A stretch of 64,000 nt of DNA from Brevibacterium sp. (GTDB lineage Bacteria > Actinomycetota > Actinomycetes > Actinomycetales > Brevibacteriaceae): assembly GCA_030457025.1 (NCBI GenBank), contig JAKDSA010000007.1, forward strand, positions 1 to 64,000, in the 5' to 3' direction. Positions 41,416-57,498 of the stretch are shown piece after piece; the stretch's first letter is position 1, and every line of letters begins with the position of its first letter. The notes beneath the pieces were generated by a model, which ran no database searches, was not told where the DNA came from, and saw nothing but the letters and a program-made list of their open reading frames with translations. The translations under genes and the position numbers were made by a program.

Positions 41416-41949
41416 ATGGCGAGGCCAGACAAGGCAGCCGCAGTAAAGGAGATCAAACAGCAGTTTGAGAACTCCGATGCTGTGTTGCTGACCGAGTACC
41501 GCGGTCTCACCGTTGCGCAGATGCACGAACTGCGCGTTTCACTCGGTGAGAACGTCAGCTACGCCGTGGTAAAGAATACGCTCACTGCTATTGCAGCCAA
41601 AGAAGCCGGAATCAACGATCTCGATGAGTTCCTCAACGGACCCACCGCGATTGCATTCGTCAACGGTGAACCTCCAGAGGCTGCAAAGGCATTGCGTAAC
41701 TTTGCCAAGGCGAATTCTCAGCTCGTATTGAAGGGCGGCTACTGGGATGGTGCCGTCCTCAGTGCTGAGAATGTCAACAAACTCGCCGACCTCGAACCTC
41801 GCGAAGTGCTGCTTGCAAAGGCAGCTGGTGCAATGAAGGCAAGCCTCCACCAGGCGGCTTACCTGTTCACCGCTCCGATGGTCAAGGCCGTGCGCACCGT
41901 CGACGCTCTCCGCGAGAAGCAGGACGACGCTCCTGCCTCAGACGCCTGA
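41416..41949 (+). CDS. rplJ: 50S ribosomal protein L10
   Basis: The 177-residue L10 protein has ARPDKAAAVKEIKQQFENSDAVLLTEYRGLTVAQMHELR, VVKNTLTAIAAKEAG, LKGGYWDGAVLSAENVNKLADL and the C-terminal stalk helix that carries L7/L12 dimers. The ATG at 41416 follows AAAGGAACTACC; the frame continues upstream into the leader but that is not L10. rplL follows 57 bp downstream with its own Shine-Dalgarno (AAGGA). Confidence 0.96.
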   Translation: MARPDKAAAVKEIKQQFENSDAVLLTEYRGLTVAQMHELRVSLGENVSYAVVKNTLTAIAAKEAGINDLDEFLNGPTAIAFVNGEPPEAAKALRNFAKANSQLVLKGGYWDGAVLSAENVNKLADLEPREVLLAKAAGAMKASLHQAAYLFTAPMVKAVRTVDALREKQDDAPASDA

Positions 41950-42006
41950 GCATCACCCCATAAACCCGGTCACTCAACGTGACCACCAAAGGAAGGACTG
42001 GCCACC

Positions 42007-42387
42007 ATGGCTAAGCTCACCCCCGAAGAGCTCATCGAAGGTTTCAAAGAGCTCACCCTGATCGAACTCTCGGACTTCGTCAAGAAGTTCGAAGAGGTCT
42101 TCGAAGTTGAAGCTGCTGCACCTGCTGCCGCAGTTGCTGCTGCTCCTGCTGCCGCTGAAGAAGCTGCTGAAGAGCAGACCGAATTCGACGTCATCCTCGA
42201 ATCGGCCGGCGAGAAGAAGGTTCCTGTCATCAAGGAAGTTCGTGGGCTCACCTCCCTCGGACTCAAGGAAGCCAAAGACCTCGTCGATGGCGCTCCTAAG
42301 GCAGTTGTCGAAGGCGTGTCCCAGGACGCAGCCGAGAAGGCCAAGGAAACCCTCGAGGCCGCTGGCGCAACCGTCACCCTCAAGTGA
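42007..42387 (+). CDS. rplL: 50S ribosomal protein L7/L12
   Basis: The 126-residue stalk protein has an N-terminal dimerisation domain ([30 protein letters not shown]), an Ala-rich hinge and the C-terminal factor-binding domain ([39 protein letters not shown]). It recruits translation GTPases. The terminator after it separates rplJL from the unusual membrane-protein genes that follow. Confidence 0.96.
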   Translation: MAKLTPEELIEGFKELTLIELSDFVKKFEEVFEVEAAAPAAAVAAAPAAAEEAAEEQTEFDVILESAGEKKVPVIKEVRGLTSLGLKEAKDLVDGAPKAVVEGVSQDAAEKAKETLEAAGATVTLK

Positions 42388-42419
42388 TTTCGCTGGCAGC
42401 AGCTTGACTGCTGCCGCAG

Positions 42420-42455
42420 CGAAGAACCCCACAGCTGATGCTGTGGGGTTCTTCG
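42420..42455 (+). terminator. Intrinsic terminator after rplL
   Basis: A perfect 16-bp stem (CGAAGAACCCCACAGC at 42420-42435 with its complement at 42440-42455) and a TGAT loop form a very stable hairpin. The downstream T-tract is weak (GTCTCC); the internal GGTTCTTC may serve instead. Confidence 0.8.
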
Positions 42456-42589
42456 CGTCTCCGGTGGTCTCGATCCGCATGTTCGCGAGTGTGCCGGAGA
42501 CCATCTCGCTGGGCATATCGGCGGGGTTGTTTCCGAATCGAAACATCGCACCGCGATGGACTGAGTGCCGACTGCATTAACCTTGTCAG

Positions 42590-43825
42590 GTGACCGAGAG
42601 TGGCGCCCAGGCCAAACTGCTGGAAAGACTGAGTTCCCGGATCCGGGATGCCTGGCGAAGCGACCCCCTCTACATCGATCCGATCATCGTTCCCGGTCTC
42701 ACTGACAGTCAGAAGGCGGCGGTCGAGCGCGCCTCCGAGCAGGCTGCGCGATCGGGTCTTGCGCATTTCATCGCCATTATGCCTCCTATGCCGAATTCGG
42801 AGGAGGCCACATGGTCCCGTTTCACCTCGGAACTGGCATATGCGATGCACCAGAACAACAGCGAAGAGCAGACGGTCGTCCTCTTCAGCCAGGCAGATGA
42901 TGCTGCCCGATCATATGCCTACCTCGTGGATGCGAACGGTCCGGCGGCGCCCCCAGGATCAGACTTTCTCGCCCGTTCGTCCAGTGACGACTTTCTGCCG
43001 GTCGAATTGGCCGTGCCCTATCAGATGCAGATTCTCATCGCGGCAGCAAACGGAACCGAGCCTCCGGCGCCGCCGGACTTCGACACTCGTGAGCCCGGCG
43101 ATTCCGGAGGAGACTACATCGACGCCCTCGGCCTGGAGAAGGGCAACCCGGACCTCGTCGTCTTCGGAACCACGGCAGCTGCTGCCCTGGGACTGAGCGT
43201 CTGGCTGCTGCGGCGCCGGACGAAGTACTCCTGGCGGAACTCCCTGACCTCGAAGCGCGATCCCGTGCGAAGCGAACAGCTGCCCGACCGGGTGGTCAGC
43301 GCGCTCGAGCCACTTCCGGAGCCGCACCACCCCAGCGAGGAGATGTGGACGCTGCGCGATCGCGGCCGTCGAGCGCAGGAGGCGATCAGGGTGCTCATCG
43401 AGGCTCATCCCGATTGGGCGGTCAGCGCCGACTTCTCTCACCGCTACGGCATCGAGAATCTGGTGTCCACGCATAAATGGATACGGGCTCGGCTGCGCGG
43501 ATCGAGCAAGGCCGACCCCGAGGTGCCTCGATTCTGCTTTCTCTTTCCCCACCATCGGGGCAAGATCGAGAAGTTCGCACTCAAGCAACAGGGAACCACG
43601 CTGTCAGTCGATATGTGTGAGAGCTGCCGTGACGAAATCAACGCAGGACACGAGCCGGAGCGTCTCATGGTGCCCAAGCGTCCCGGTTCGAAGAAACCGA
43701 TTCCCTATTATCAGCGCACCGATGTCTACGCACTGTCCGGCTTCGGCAGCTTCCAGCCCCTCGAAGACGCCGTGCTCGAATCCATGGGCTCACCGTCGAC
43801 GTCCTCGAGAGGCGGACAGGGATGA
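42590..43825 (+). CDS. DPxYID membrane protein A (N-domain, one helix, zinc-type C-domain)
   Basis: This 411-residue protein is of no family I recognise. Its N-terminal domain (about 1-165) contains SDPLYIDPIIVPGL at 24-37 and IAIMPP at 61-66, a layout loosely like TPM domains. One membrane segment lies at about 187-207 (DLVVFGTTAAAALGLSVWLL), followed by RRR, so the N-domain is predicted outside the membrane and the rest in the cytoplasm. There is no N-terminal signal. The cytoplasmic part has Cys316-x5-His322-x20-Cys343-x2-Cys346, a probable zinc site. The start is GTG at 42590, 135 bp after the rplL terminator. It overlaps protein B (ATGA). Confidence 0.6.
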   Translation: MTESGAQAKLLERLSSRIRDAWRSDPLYIDPIIVPGLTDSQKAAVERASEQAARSGLAHFIAIMPPMPNSEEATWSRFTSELAYAMHQNNSEEQTVVLFSQADDAARSYAYLVDANGPAAPPGSDFLARSSSDDFLPVELAVPYQMQILIAAANGTEPPAPPDFDTREPGDSGGDYIDALGLEKGNPDLVVFGTTAAAALGLSVWLLRRRTKYSWRNSLTSKRDPVRSEQLPDRVVSALEPLPEPHHPSEEMWTLRDRGRRAQEAIRVLIEAHPDWAVSADFSHRYGIENLVSTHKWIRARLRGSSKADPEVPRFCFLFPHHRGKIEKFALKQQGTTLSVDMCESCRDEINAGHEPERLMVPKRPGSKKPIPYYQRTDVYALSGFGSFQPLEDAVLESMGSPSTSSRGGQG

Positions 43826-44610
43826 ACCCGGTGGCGAAATTCGGCGCGGCGGTCGTCATCTTCGGTGCAGTGGCAACGGGCTCGGCGATCTACAGCAGCT
43901 CCGAATTCGACGAAGCCAAACAGGCACGCATTGCCGCGGCTAACGACGGCACGGTCGTGGTCGACTCGATCTATGGCGATCGCATCGAAGGCCGATACGA
44001 CCCGAACTATGACCCGAGCCGCTATCAGGCGATTGCGAAGTCGTTGCAGTCCGACCCGATATACATCGACGCATATCGGGCATTTGACGTCGACGATGAG
44101 AGCCTCGCGACGATCCGCGACGAGGTCGAGAGCCTCGAGATGCCGATCTACGTCGCGATCCTGGCCACCTCGCAGGTCGACGACGCCGACGGGAATCCTG
44201 ACCTGCTTGCGGCTCGGGTTGCACAGGAGCTGCCTGACGAGCGTGCCACCGTGGTTGTCGTCGGTGATGTCACCGAAGGGATTGCCGACAAGGGAGCCGT
44301 CCGGGACTTGGATACCTATGATGTGGAGACCGACGTCGACGACAATGATTCTGCCGTGGCGCTCGACTATGTGCGAGCGCTCAAAGGGGCCGAAGTCGAG
44401 GACTGGCAGCACAGTATGTCGCGAAGTCTCGACGATGAGGGGCAGCCGATCGTCGTCGACGAGGACGCCCCTGACGATCCGGCGACCCTCGCCTATCCGG
44501 TCGGAGCAGCGGTCTGGAGCACGGTACTCGGCCTCATCGTCGGGGGAAGCTTGGGAATCGGCGGCCTCCTCGGGTGGAGAGCGTTCAAGAAAAGGAGGCG
44601 AAATTCGTGA
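43822..44610 (+). CDS. DPxYID membrane protein B (two helices, extracytoplasmic domain)
   Basis: This 262-residue protein has an N-terminal membrane anchor (about 5-23; VAKFGAAVVIFGAVATGSAIY), an acidic domain of about 200 residues and a second helix at about 229-252 followed by FKKRRR. The acidic domain carries SDPIYIDAYRAFDV at 77-90, MPIYVAILATSQV at 107-119 and ATVVVVGDVTEG. The domain is therefore predicted outside the membrane. The DP-[IL]-YID and the following strand-forming motif match protein A, but the zinc-type C-domain is absent. It is coupled at both ends by 4-bp overlaps (ATGA, GTGA). Function unknown. Confidence 0.6.
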   Translation: MNPVAKFGAAVVIFGAVATGSAIYSSSEFDEAKQARIAAANDGTVVVDSIYGDRIEGRYDPNYDPSRYQAIAKSLQSDPIYIDAYRAFDVDDESLATIRDEVESLEMPIYVAILATSQVDDADGNPDLLAARVAQELPDERATVVVVGDVTEGIADKGAVRDLDTYDVETDVDDNDSAVALDYVRALKGAEVEDWQHSMSRSLDDEGQPIVVDEDAPDDPATLAYPVGAAVWSTVLGLIVGGSLGIGGLLGWRAFKKRRRNS

Positions 44611-45761
44611 CAACTGATGGACAGCAGATTGCCGAGGCACTCGACGACGATCCATTTCACATCGACGGAGCGCTCGAAGGCACCCTCAATGCGGATCTCC
44701 TCAACCAGGCGCAGGAGACGGTCAAGAGCCTGGACTATGACGTCTACGTCATCGCCGTCGATGAGCAGTCCCTCGACCGGGATCTGCTGGAGCAGATCAA
44801 GGTATCCAATGGAAGCGAAGGGGCGTTCATCATGATCAACGGCGATAACCAGATCGCTGTCGATGTGAACTTCGAGGACGACCACGATCTCAAGATGCAG
44901 GTGGTGGACCAGATGTCGGTTGCCCGTGATGAGTGGAATCACAACTCCCCGTCGACGACCAAGCTCAACATCCTCCTCGACCTCTATGCGCAGCCGCAGG
45001 AGTACAAGAACGACGATGCCGGCACCGGGCAGGAAGCACCCGGCAGCGAGGTTCAGACCGTTGACGGCTCGGGGTCCTTCGCTCCGATGTTCCTCGGCGG
45101 GGCAGTGCTCGTACTCGCCCTCGTCATCGCAGGCGTATTCCTCACGCGTTCGCTGCGAGAGCGGGCTGGCCACCGTCGCACTCAGAAGCAGTTCGAACTG
45201 CCCAACCGCCTCCTCGACCGTGTCGATTACCTGCAGCTGCGATCGCTGCGAGAGGACATCAACGCAGATACGACCCAGCTCGCCGAGCAGATCGATCATC
45301 TGCACACCCAGACGCTCGACGCGGAGAATGTGGCCCGGGTCGAGCGGGCACTCGATGCCTATCAGACGGCCCGCAGAATCGTCGATGACGAGGGGTCTGA
45401 ACGGGTCGACCTGGCAGGGGCAATGGTCCTCCTCCGGCAGGCCGGCCGCGAGATCTCGACGGTGGAATCCGGTAAGAAGAACCATGCCATCCGCTCCGAC
45501 AGCCGACTCCCGCAGAGTCTGTGCACGATCAACCCGCTGCACGGCGAGGCCCAGATGCGGGTCCGAATCGAGACGAATTCGACGAATGTCCGCGTCCCCG
45601 TGTGCCGCAGCTGCCAAGCGGACCTGCGTTCAGACAATCAACTGCAGTGGATCTTCGACGGCGACCGCCCCTATGTCGAAGGCGACAGCGTCTGGGCGCA
45701 GACACTGTTCGGTGCCATCGGCTCGGATCTCGTCACTGCCCTGCACAGGCAGGGCAGATGA
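44607..45761 (+). CDS. DPxYID membrane protein C (N-domain, one helix, zinc-type C-domain)
   Basis: The 384-residue protein repeats the layout of protein A. An N-domain carries DDDPFHIDGALEGTL at 13-27 and SLDYDVYVIAVDEQSL at 41-56. One helix lies at about 158-179 (FAPMFLGGAVLVLALVIAGVFL) with SLRERAGHRR after it, then a helical cytoplasmic region and Cys306-x5-His312-x20-Cys333-x2-Cys336. The cysteine/histidine spacing is identical to protein A, so the C-domains are homologous. The GTG at 44607 overlaps the stop of protein B. Its 3' end overlaps the convergent MBL gene by 29 bp. Function unknown. Confidence 0.6.
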   Translation: MTTDGQQIAEALDDDPFHIDGALEGTLNADLLNQAQETVKSLDYDVYVIAVDEQSLDRDLLEQIKVSNGSEGAFIMINGDNQIAVDVNFEDDHDLKMQVVDQMSVARDEWNHNSPSTTKLNILLDLYAQPQEYKNDDAGTGQEAPGSEVQTVDGSGSFAPMFLGGAVLVLALVIAGVFLTRSLRERAGHRRTQKQFELPNRLLDRVDYLQLRSLREDINADTTQLAEQIDHLHTQTLDAENVARVERALDAYQTARRIVDDEGSERVDLAGAMVLLRQAGREISTVESGKKNHAIRSDSRLPQSLCTINPLHGEAQMRVRIETNSTNVRVPVCRSCQADLRSDNQLQWIFDGDRPYVEGDSVWAQTLFGAIGSDLVTALHRQGR

Positions 45762-46545
45762 CCTGCTCGCGGGGGAGCGATCGGTCATGGTCGCCGGGCA
45801 TGACACGGGCGGGCAGAGCCACCTCGGCGTCGGCCTGGTCCATCCGCAGGCCGTCGATGTCCGCGAGCTGATGTTCGAGGAAGTCCCGGTCCACGGGCAC
45901 CCCATGCCCGGGCACGAACACGGTGGCCTCGGAAAACGACAGCAGGATTCGGAGGCTGGCCACCCATTCGCTCAGTGACGCATCGGTCCCGACCTGCGGG
46001 GGAGCACCCTCCTCGACGAGGTCACCGGTGAATACGATGCCATCATCGACCAAGCGCACGACGAGGTCTGCCGTGGAGTGTCCGCCCAGAACATGGAACT
46101 CGACGCGGCAGTCACCAAGGTCGATCATGGCCCCTGACTCCGGCGCAGCGACGGGGGAGACCTTGACGAGGAGCTCGTTCGGGTCCTCGGGGAGCTCGGA
46201 TGCGAACTCGGCGGTCTCGGGCGCAGTGCGGACGGCGTCGAGGGCGATCCACGCGGTCGCCTCCTGGTCTCCGGCGAACGATTCGGACACATGGAAGATC
46301 TCCACGCCCGCTCCGGCCAGGGTGGCACTGCCGAAGAAATGGTCCCAATGGTCGTGGGTGATCACGGCTTCGATGGGATTTTCGCGACCTGCCACCTCGA
46401 GGCTCAGCTGCTGGGCTCTGCGGACCAACCGGTCCGCGGCGCTGGGCCCAGGACCCGAATCGATGATGAGGGTGCGATGGGATCCGGTGATGATCCCGCA
46501 GTTGACCGCGGCCGGATTCTGACTGAGAACGCTGACATTGACCAT
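45733..46545 (-). CDS. MBL-fold metallo-hydrolase
   Basis: This 270-residue metallo-beta-lactamase-fold enzyme has the dinuclear zinc motif ITHDHWDHFFGSATL (HxHxDH). The downstream metal ligands are in LGGHSTADLVV (His), IVFTGDLVEEG (Asp) and VPGHGVPVD (His). The fold covers thioesterases, lactonases and others; the substrate is unknown. There is no signal peptide. The ATG at 46543-46545 faces the GNAT gene, whose ATG is only 24 bp away, so the two promoters must overlap the opposite genes. The 3' end overlaps membrane protein C. Confidence 0.85.
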   Translation of the reverse strand: MVNVSVLSQNPAAVNCGIITGSHRTLIIDSGPGPSAADRLVRRAQQLSLEVAGRENPIEAVITHDHWDHFFGSATLAGAGVEIFHVSESFAGDQEATAWIALDAVRTAPETAEFASELPEDPNELLVKVSPVAAPESGAMIDLGDCRVEFHVLGGHSTADLVVRLVDDGIVFTGDLVEEGAPPQVGTDASLSEWVASLRILLSFSEATVFVPGHGVPVDRDFLEHQLADIDGLRMDQADAEVALPARVMPGDHDRSLPREQVICPACAGQ

Positions 46546-46569
46546 GGCTGCAGTCTAGAATGTCCGCTC

Positions 46570-47471
46570 ATGGAGATCACTCACATCCCCGCCGGATCTC
46601 GCACGAGCGATGCCATGGATGAGATCCTCGCCGAGGTGGTCGCCTTCGACACGATCATCAACGAAGCCTCGGGTCTCGGCGTCGATTTCGATCCCCGGTC
46701 CGAGGAGGTGCGGCAGGAACTGATGTCGGACAATGACTACGTCACTCACCAGACGTGGATCGGTCGCCTCGACGGAGCCATCGTGGCAAAGGGCATCGCC
46801 TATCTGAGGCTTCAGGACAATCTCGATCTGGCCGACGTCTGGTGCTCGGTCCACCCCCGGGTGCGCAGACAGGGGGTGGGAACCGAACTGCTCGCCGCAA
46901 TGGAGGCGAGCTTGGCCGGACAGGTCCGCACGCAGCTGACTAGCTACTGCGAGATTCCGGCGGCGGCTCTCGACGCCGACCTGCGCAGGCCCCACCTCGC
47001 AGCCGAATCCGGAGAGGGCCGACGCCCGAGCACCGGCTCGAGCAGATCGCCTTCCTGCACCAGCGGATGTCGACGGACACCCCCGGCGCCGAAGAATTCG
47101 GTGAGGAGGAGAAGTGGGGTGCCGCGCGGGTACGCGCCCTTGATGAGAGGCGGACGGAAGGCCGGGAGATGGTGAGTACTGTGCTGGCACTCAAGGGGGA
47201 GGCCGGCGCCGGGTTCACCGAGGTCGCACACTTCGACGAACGCCCACAGGTGGGCTGGCAGGGGTCGACTCTCGTGGCGCGAGAACACCGCGGTCACAGA
47301 CTCGGGGCGGCGCTGAAGATCGCCAACCACGTGGTGTTGAGGGAGCACACCGCAGTGGAGCGGATCTATACCTGGAATGCGGTGGAGAACTCGTGGATGC
47401 GTCTCATCAATGAGCGGGCGGGGTTCGCAATCTGGGCGCGGGTCGGCCTGTGGAAAAAGCGTCTTGCATGA
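46570..47471 (+). pseudogene. Two-domain GNAT N-acetyltransferase, frameshifted
   Basis: The first frame encodes a GNAT domain (DVWCSVHPRVRRQGVGTELLAAM, the acetyl-CoA loop). It loses family character near 47018. From there the good reading continues in another frame as PEHRLEQIAFLHQRM, an acidic linker and a second GNAT domain (TLVAREHRGHRLGAALKIANHV, NAVENSWMRLINERAGF). One G seems to be missing from the G-run at 47016-47018. Restoring it gives about 300 residues with a two-GNAT layout known in actinobacteria. It is either a true frameshift mutation or a sequencing error. Confidence 0.65.
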
Positions 47472-47472
47472 C

Positions 47473-47501
47473 TTGACCGATTGCTATAGGCTTGATATTT
47501 G
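47473..47501 (+). promoter_or_regulatory. Candidate sigma-A promoter of rpoBC
   Basis: TTGACC at 47473-47478 and TATTTG at 47496-47501 are separated by 17 bp. They lie about 165 bp before the rpoB start and just after the GNAT stop. This fits a housekeeping promoter with a long leader; no experimental support. Confidence 0.5.
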
Positions 47502-47667
47502 CGTTGATCTGCCTGTGGCGTGCCTTCATATAGCGGGGGGCACCTCATTTCCACTCAAGTGAACCACGTTGTCGCCCGGTGTCGAAATCTGACACACCAA
47601 GGGTTGTCGATGTGACTTCGGGTGGGCAGTCGACCTATCAATTGGTGAAGCACTCGGAAGGATCCCA

Positions 47668-51147
<3,480 letters not shown>

Positions 51148-51215
51148 GGACTTCCACTTCAACCGACACAACTTCGCGATGAACGAGACGTTTATCGCCA
51201 GGAAAGAGGATTTAC

Positions 51216-55088
<3,873 letters not shown>

Positions 55089-55149
55089 AGCGCGACGTCT
55101 GAGTCGACGCCCTGCCGCTGAGCCATCCGGCTGAGCCGACAGGCATAGC

Positions 55150-55187
55150 AAGAGGGGCATCCACCACCAGGTGGATGCCCCTCTTCG
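55150..55187 (+). terminator. Intrinsic terminator after rpoC
   Basis: AAGAGGGGCATCCAC (55150-55164) pairs perfectly with GTGGATGCCCCTCTT (55171-55185) around a 6-base loop. The rest of the stretch to the pfkA end (55186-55390) holds no gene I can support. Confidence 0.88.
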
Positions 55188-55390
55188 TCATTCACTTGCA
55201 GCCTCTTCGAATGCTCGAGCAAACACATTGGGGCAGAAGTTCCTCGGACTATGGCACCGAGCCCCGTCAGAAGAGCAGACGGTTGGCAAGTCCTGGTCGA
55301 GAATCTCGACTTGGGTCGACCGCCAGTTACCGACCGTCTGCCTGCGGCCGCTTCTGTGAAGCTCGTTTTAGTCGGCGGCCCCGTGTGTGT

Positions 55391-56416
55391 CTAGCCGAAG
55401 AGAACCTGGGCCTCTTCCCATCGGTGGAGGGGCACGTATTTGAGACTGTCGACCGCTGAGGCCATTTCGACCGAGACGATGTCGGTGCCCTTGAGGCTGG
55501 CCATCTTCCCCCATTGTTCGTTCTGTGCCAGGTCCGCCGAGGCCATTCCCAGCCGGGTCGACAGGACACGGTCGTAGGCGGTGGGGGAGCCGCCTCGCTG
55601 CAGGTGCCCGAGGGTCGTGGCACGGGATTCGATTCCGGTGATCTCTTCGATCTTCGGAGCCAGGAAGTCCGCGATTCCGCCGAGGCGGGTCCGTCCTTTG
55701 TTGTCGACACCGCGGTCTGCGACCTGTTCGTCGAGCCCCTCTGGGATGAAGCCTTCGGCCACGACGACGATGGGAGCGCGACCGCGGTCCCTGGCCGATG
55801 TCACCCATTCCTCGATCTGGTCGAAGGAGACCGGGAACTCGGGCATGAGGATCGCGTGGGCACCGGCGGCCATGCCGGAATGCAGTGCGATCCAGCCGAC
55901 GTTGCGGCCCATCACTTCGATGACCATGCAGCGATGGTGGGACTCGGCCGTGGTGCGCAGACGGTCGATCGACTCGGTGGCGATGGCGTGGGCGCTGTCG
56001 AAGCCGAAGGTGTAGTCGGTGTTGCCCAGGTCGTTGTCGATGGTCTTGGGTACGCCGATGATGTTGAGGCCCTCTTCGTCCACGAGCCGGGAGGCACCGG
56101 CAAGAGTGCCTTCACCGCCGATGGCGATGATCGCGTCCATCCCGTGCGCGGCCATGACTTCCTTCATGCGCTCGGGTCCTCCGCTCTCATAAGGGTGGGT
56201 GCGCGAGGTGCCGAGGATCGTGCCGCCTCGACCGGACAAGCCGCGGACGTCGAGCATCGTCATGTCGAACATGTCGTCCTCGAGCAGTCCGCGCCAACCG
56301 TCGCGGATCCCGACGAACGTATTGTCGTGGGAGCGAATGCCCTTGCGGACGATTCCGCGGATGACTGCGTTGAGTCCGGGGCAGTCGCCGCCGGAGGTCA
56401 GTACACCTATCTTCAT
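55391..56416 (-). CDS. pfkA: 6-phosphofructokinase
   Basis: This 341-residue group A PFK makes fructose-1,6-bisphosphate. It has GVLTSGGDCPGLNAVIRG at the N-terminus, AIGGEGTLAGASRL (Mg2+/phosphate-donor site), GVPKTIDNDLGNTDYTFGFDSA (catalytic Asp), EVMGRNVGWIALHSGMAAG and LGHLQRGGSPTAYDRVL. PKTIDND with Lys instead of Gly occurs in both PPi-dependent and actinobacterial ATP-dependent enzymes, so the donor cannot be fixed from the sequence. Its ATG overlaps the stop of the upstream membrane-stress-like gene. Confidence 0.92.
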   Translation of the reverse strand: MKIGVLTSGGDCPGLNAVIRGIVRKGIRSHDNTFVGIRDGWRGLLEDDMFDMTMLDVRGLSGRGGTILGTSRTHPYESGGPERMKEVMAAHGMDAIIAIGGEGTLAGASRLVDEEGLNIIGVPKTIDNDLGNTDYTFGFDSAHAIATESIDRLRTTAESHHRCMVIEVMGRNVGWIALHSGMAAGAHAILMPEFPVSFDQIEEWVTSARDRGRAPIVVVAEGFIPEGLDEQVADRGVDNKGRTRLGGIADFLAPKIEEITGIESRATTLGHLQRGGSPTAYDRVLSTRLGMASADLAQNEQWGKMASLKGTDIVSVEMASAVDSLKYVPLHRWEEAQVLFG

Positions 56417-57099
56417 TCCAATTGCCCCTGATCCTTTGCTCGATAGCCTTTGGCCAAATGCACTTCGTGGCCCGCCATGAGGGAAACTCCCTTGAGAATC
56501 AGCGTCCCGTTGGAGCCGTCGCCTTTGGCGGATCCCCGGATCTCATTGCCGGCCATGATGTTGATCGTGTCGTCGCGGACTCTCACGCCCGGGGGGACGT
56601 AGATGTCGTGACCGGCCCACATCGAATACGAAGTCAGCGAGACTGTCACCCCGGGGCCCATGACATCGCAGAGGTCGACGTTGTCGCCGCCCATCAGCGC
56701 ATAAGTGGTGATGTCCGAGGTTCCTGCGGGGACATCGAGCTCGCGGCCCGACATGATCGCGACGGAATTCAGCGGTCTCTCGGAACCGGGTTCGGCCACC
56801 GGCGCCAAAGGCATCGGGCCGTTGTGCCGTGCGAGCGTGGTGGCTGCGGTCGCGCCCCCGCCGGTCTGTCTCAGTAGGGACCTATAGAGCTCGTGGCCTT
56901 CGGGAAGATCCACGATGAGAGGCAGAAGCTCATCGAGGTATTTGGCGGATATCGCCTCGTCCTGACGTTCGGCGGTTTCGTTCGGGTCGAGCCGACCACT
57001 GCTGACGGCCTCGGCGATGACGCCGAGAACCGCATCCCGGTCCTTGTCTGAGGCCCGTATACGTGGCGCCGGCGAGTTCGGGGAATCATCTTTGGCCAT
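56413..57099 (-). CDS. DUF1707-domain protein with LiaF-like C-terminus
   Basis: This 228-residue protein starts with a DUF1707-like SHOCT-type segment (RIRASDKDRDAVLGVIAEAVSSGRLDPNETAERQDEAISAKYLDEL). The C-terminal half is strand-rich and repeats IMSGRELDVP, LMGGDNVDLCDV, MWAGHDIYVPPGVRVRDD and LMAGHEVHLAKG, as in cell-wall-active-antibiotic response (LiaF/DUF1707) proteins. No membrane segment is seen. Its function is not established. It is translated ahead of pfkA with a 4-bp overlap, a curious partnership. The ATG at 57097-57099 is preferred because the longer frame is not DUF1707-like. Confidence 0.7.
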   Translation of the reverse strand: MAKDDSPNSPAPRIRASDKDRDAVLGVIAEAVSSGRLDPNETAERQDEAISAKYLDELLPLIVDLPEGHELYRSLLRQTGGGATAATTLARHNGPMPLAPVAEPGSERPLNSVAIMSGRELDVPAGTSDITTYALMGGDNVDLCDVMGPGVTVSLTSYSMWAGHDIYVPPGVRVRDDTINIMAGNEIRGSAKGDGSNGTLILKGVSLMAGHEVHLAKGYRAKDQGQLE

Positions 57100-57498
57100 G
57101 GTGACCAGTGTAGCGGGGCCACACTTCGACAGCTGAGAGAAGGAATCGACAAGCCCCACAGGCCGGCCACAGCTTCGACCGATGGTGGGCATCAGCCGGA
57201 GCGGATCTGTTGTCTGCATGAGAGAGCACAGCATCCCTTGGGGCCAAGCCGATCCCCACGCCCACCCACACACTCAGACCACTCTCGCCCGAACACCCAC
57301 GACCGTCATCGGTGACAATGCCAGCGACTAGGCCTCCACCCTCGCCGAGGCGGTCCCGCCGAGTCCCGCTGACGGGGCGGTACCGACCGTTGTTGCCGAA
57401 GGACAGCCGTCGAGGACGCTCGTGCCCGCGGTGCTGGCCGGGGTGGCTCGGTTCCTCATCGGTGTCTGGCCAGAGGTGCGATCGGCGCTTCGGCGGTC

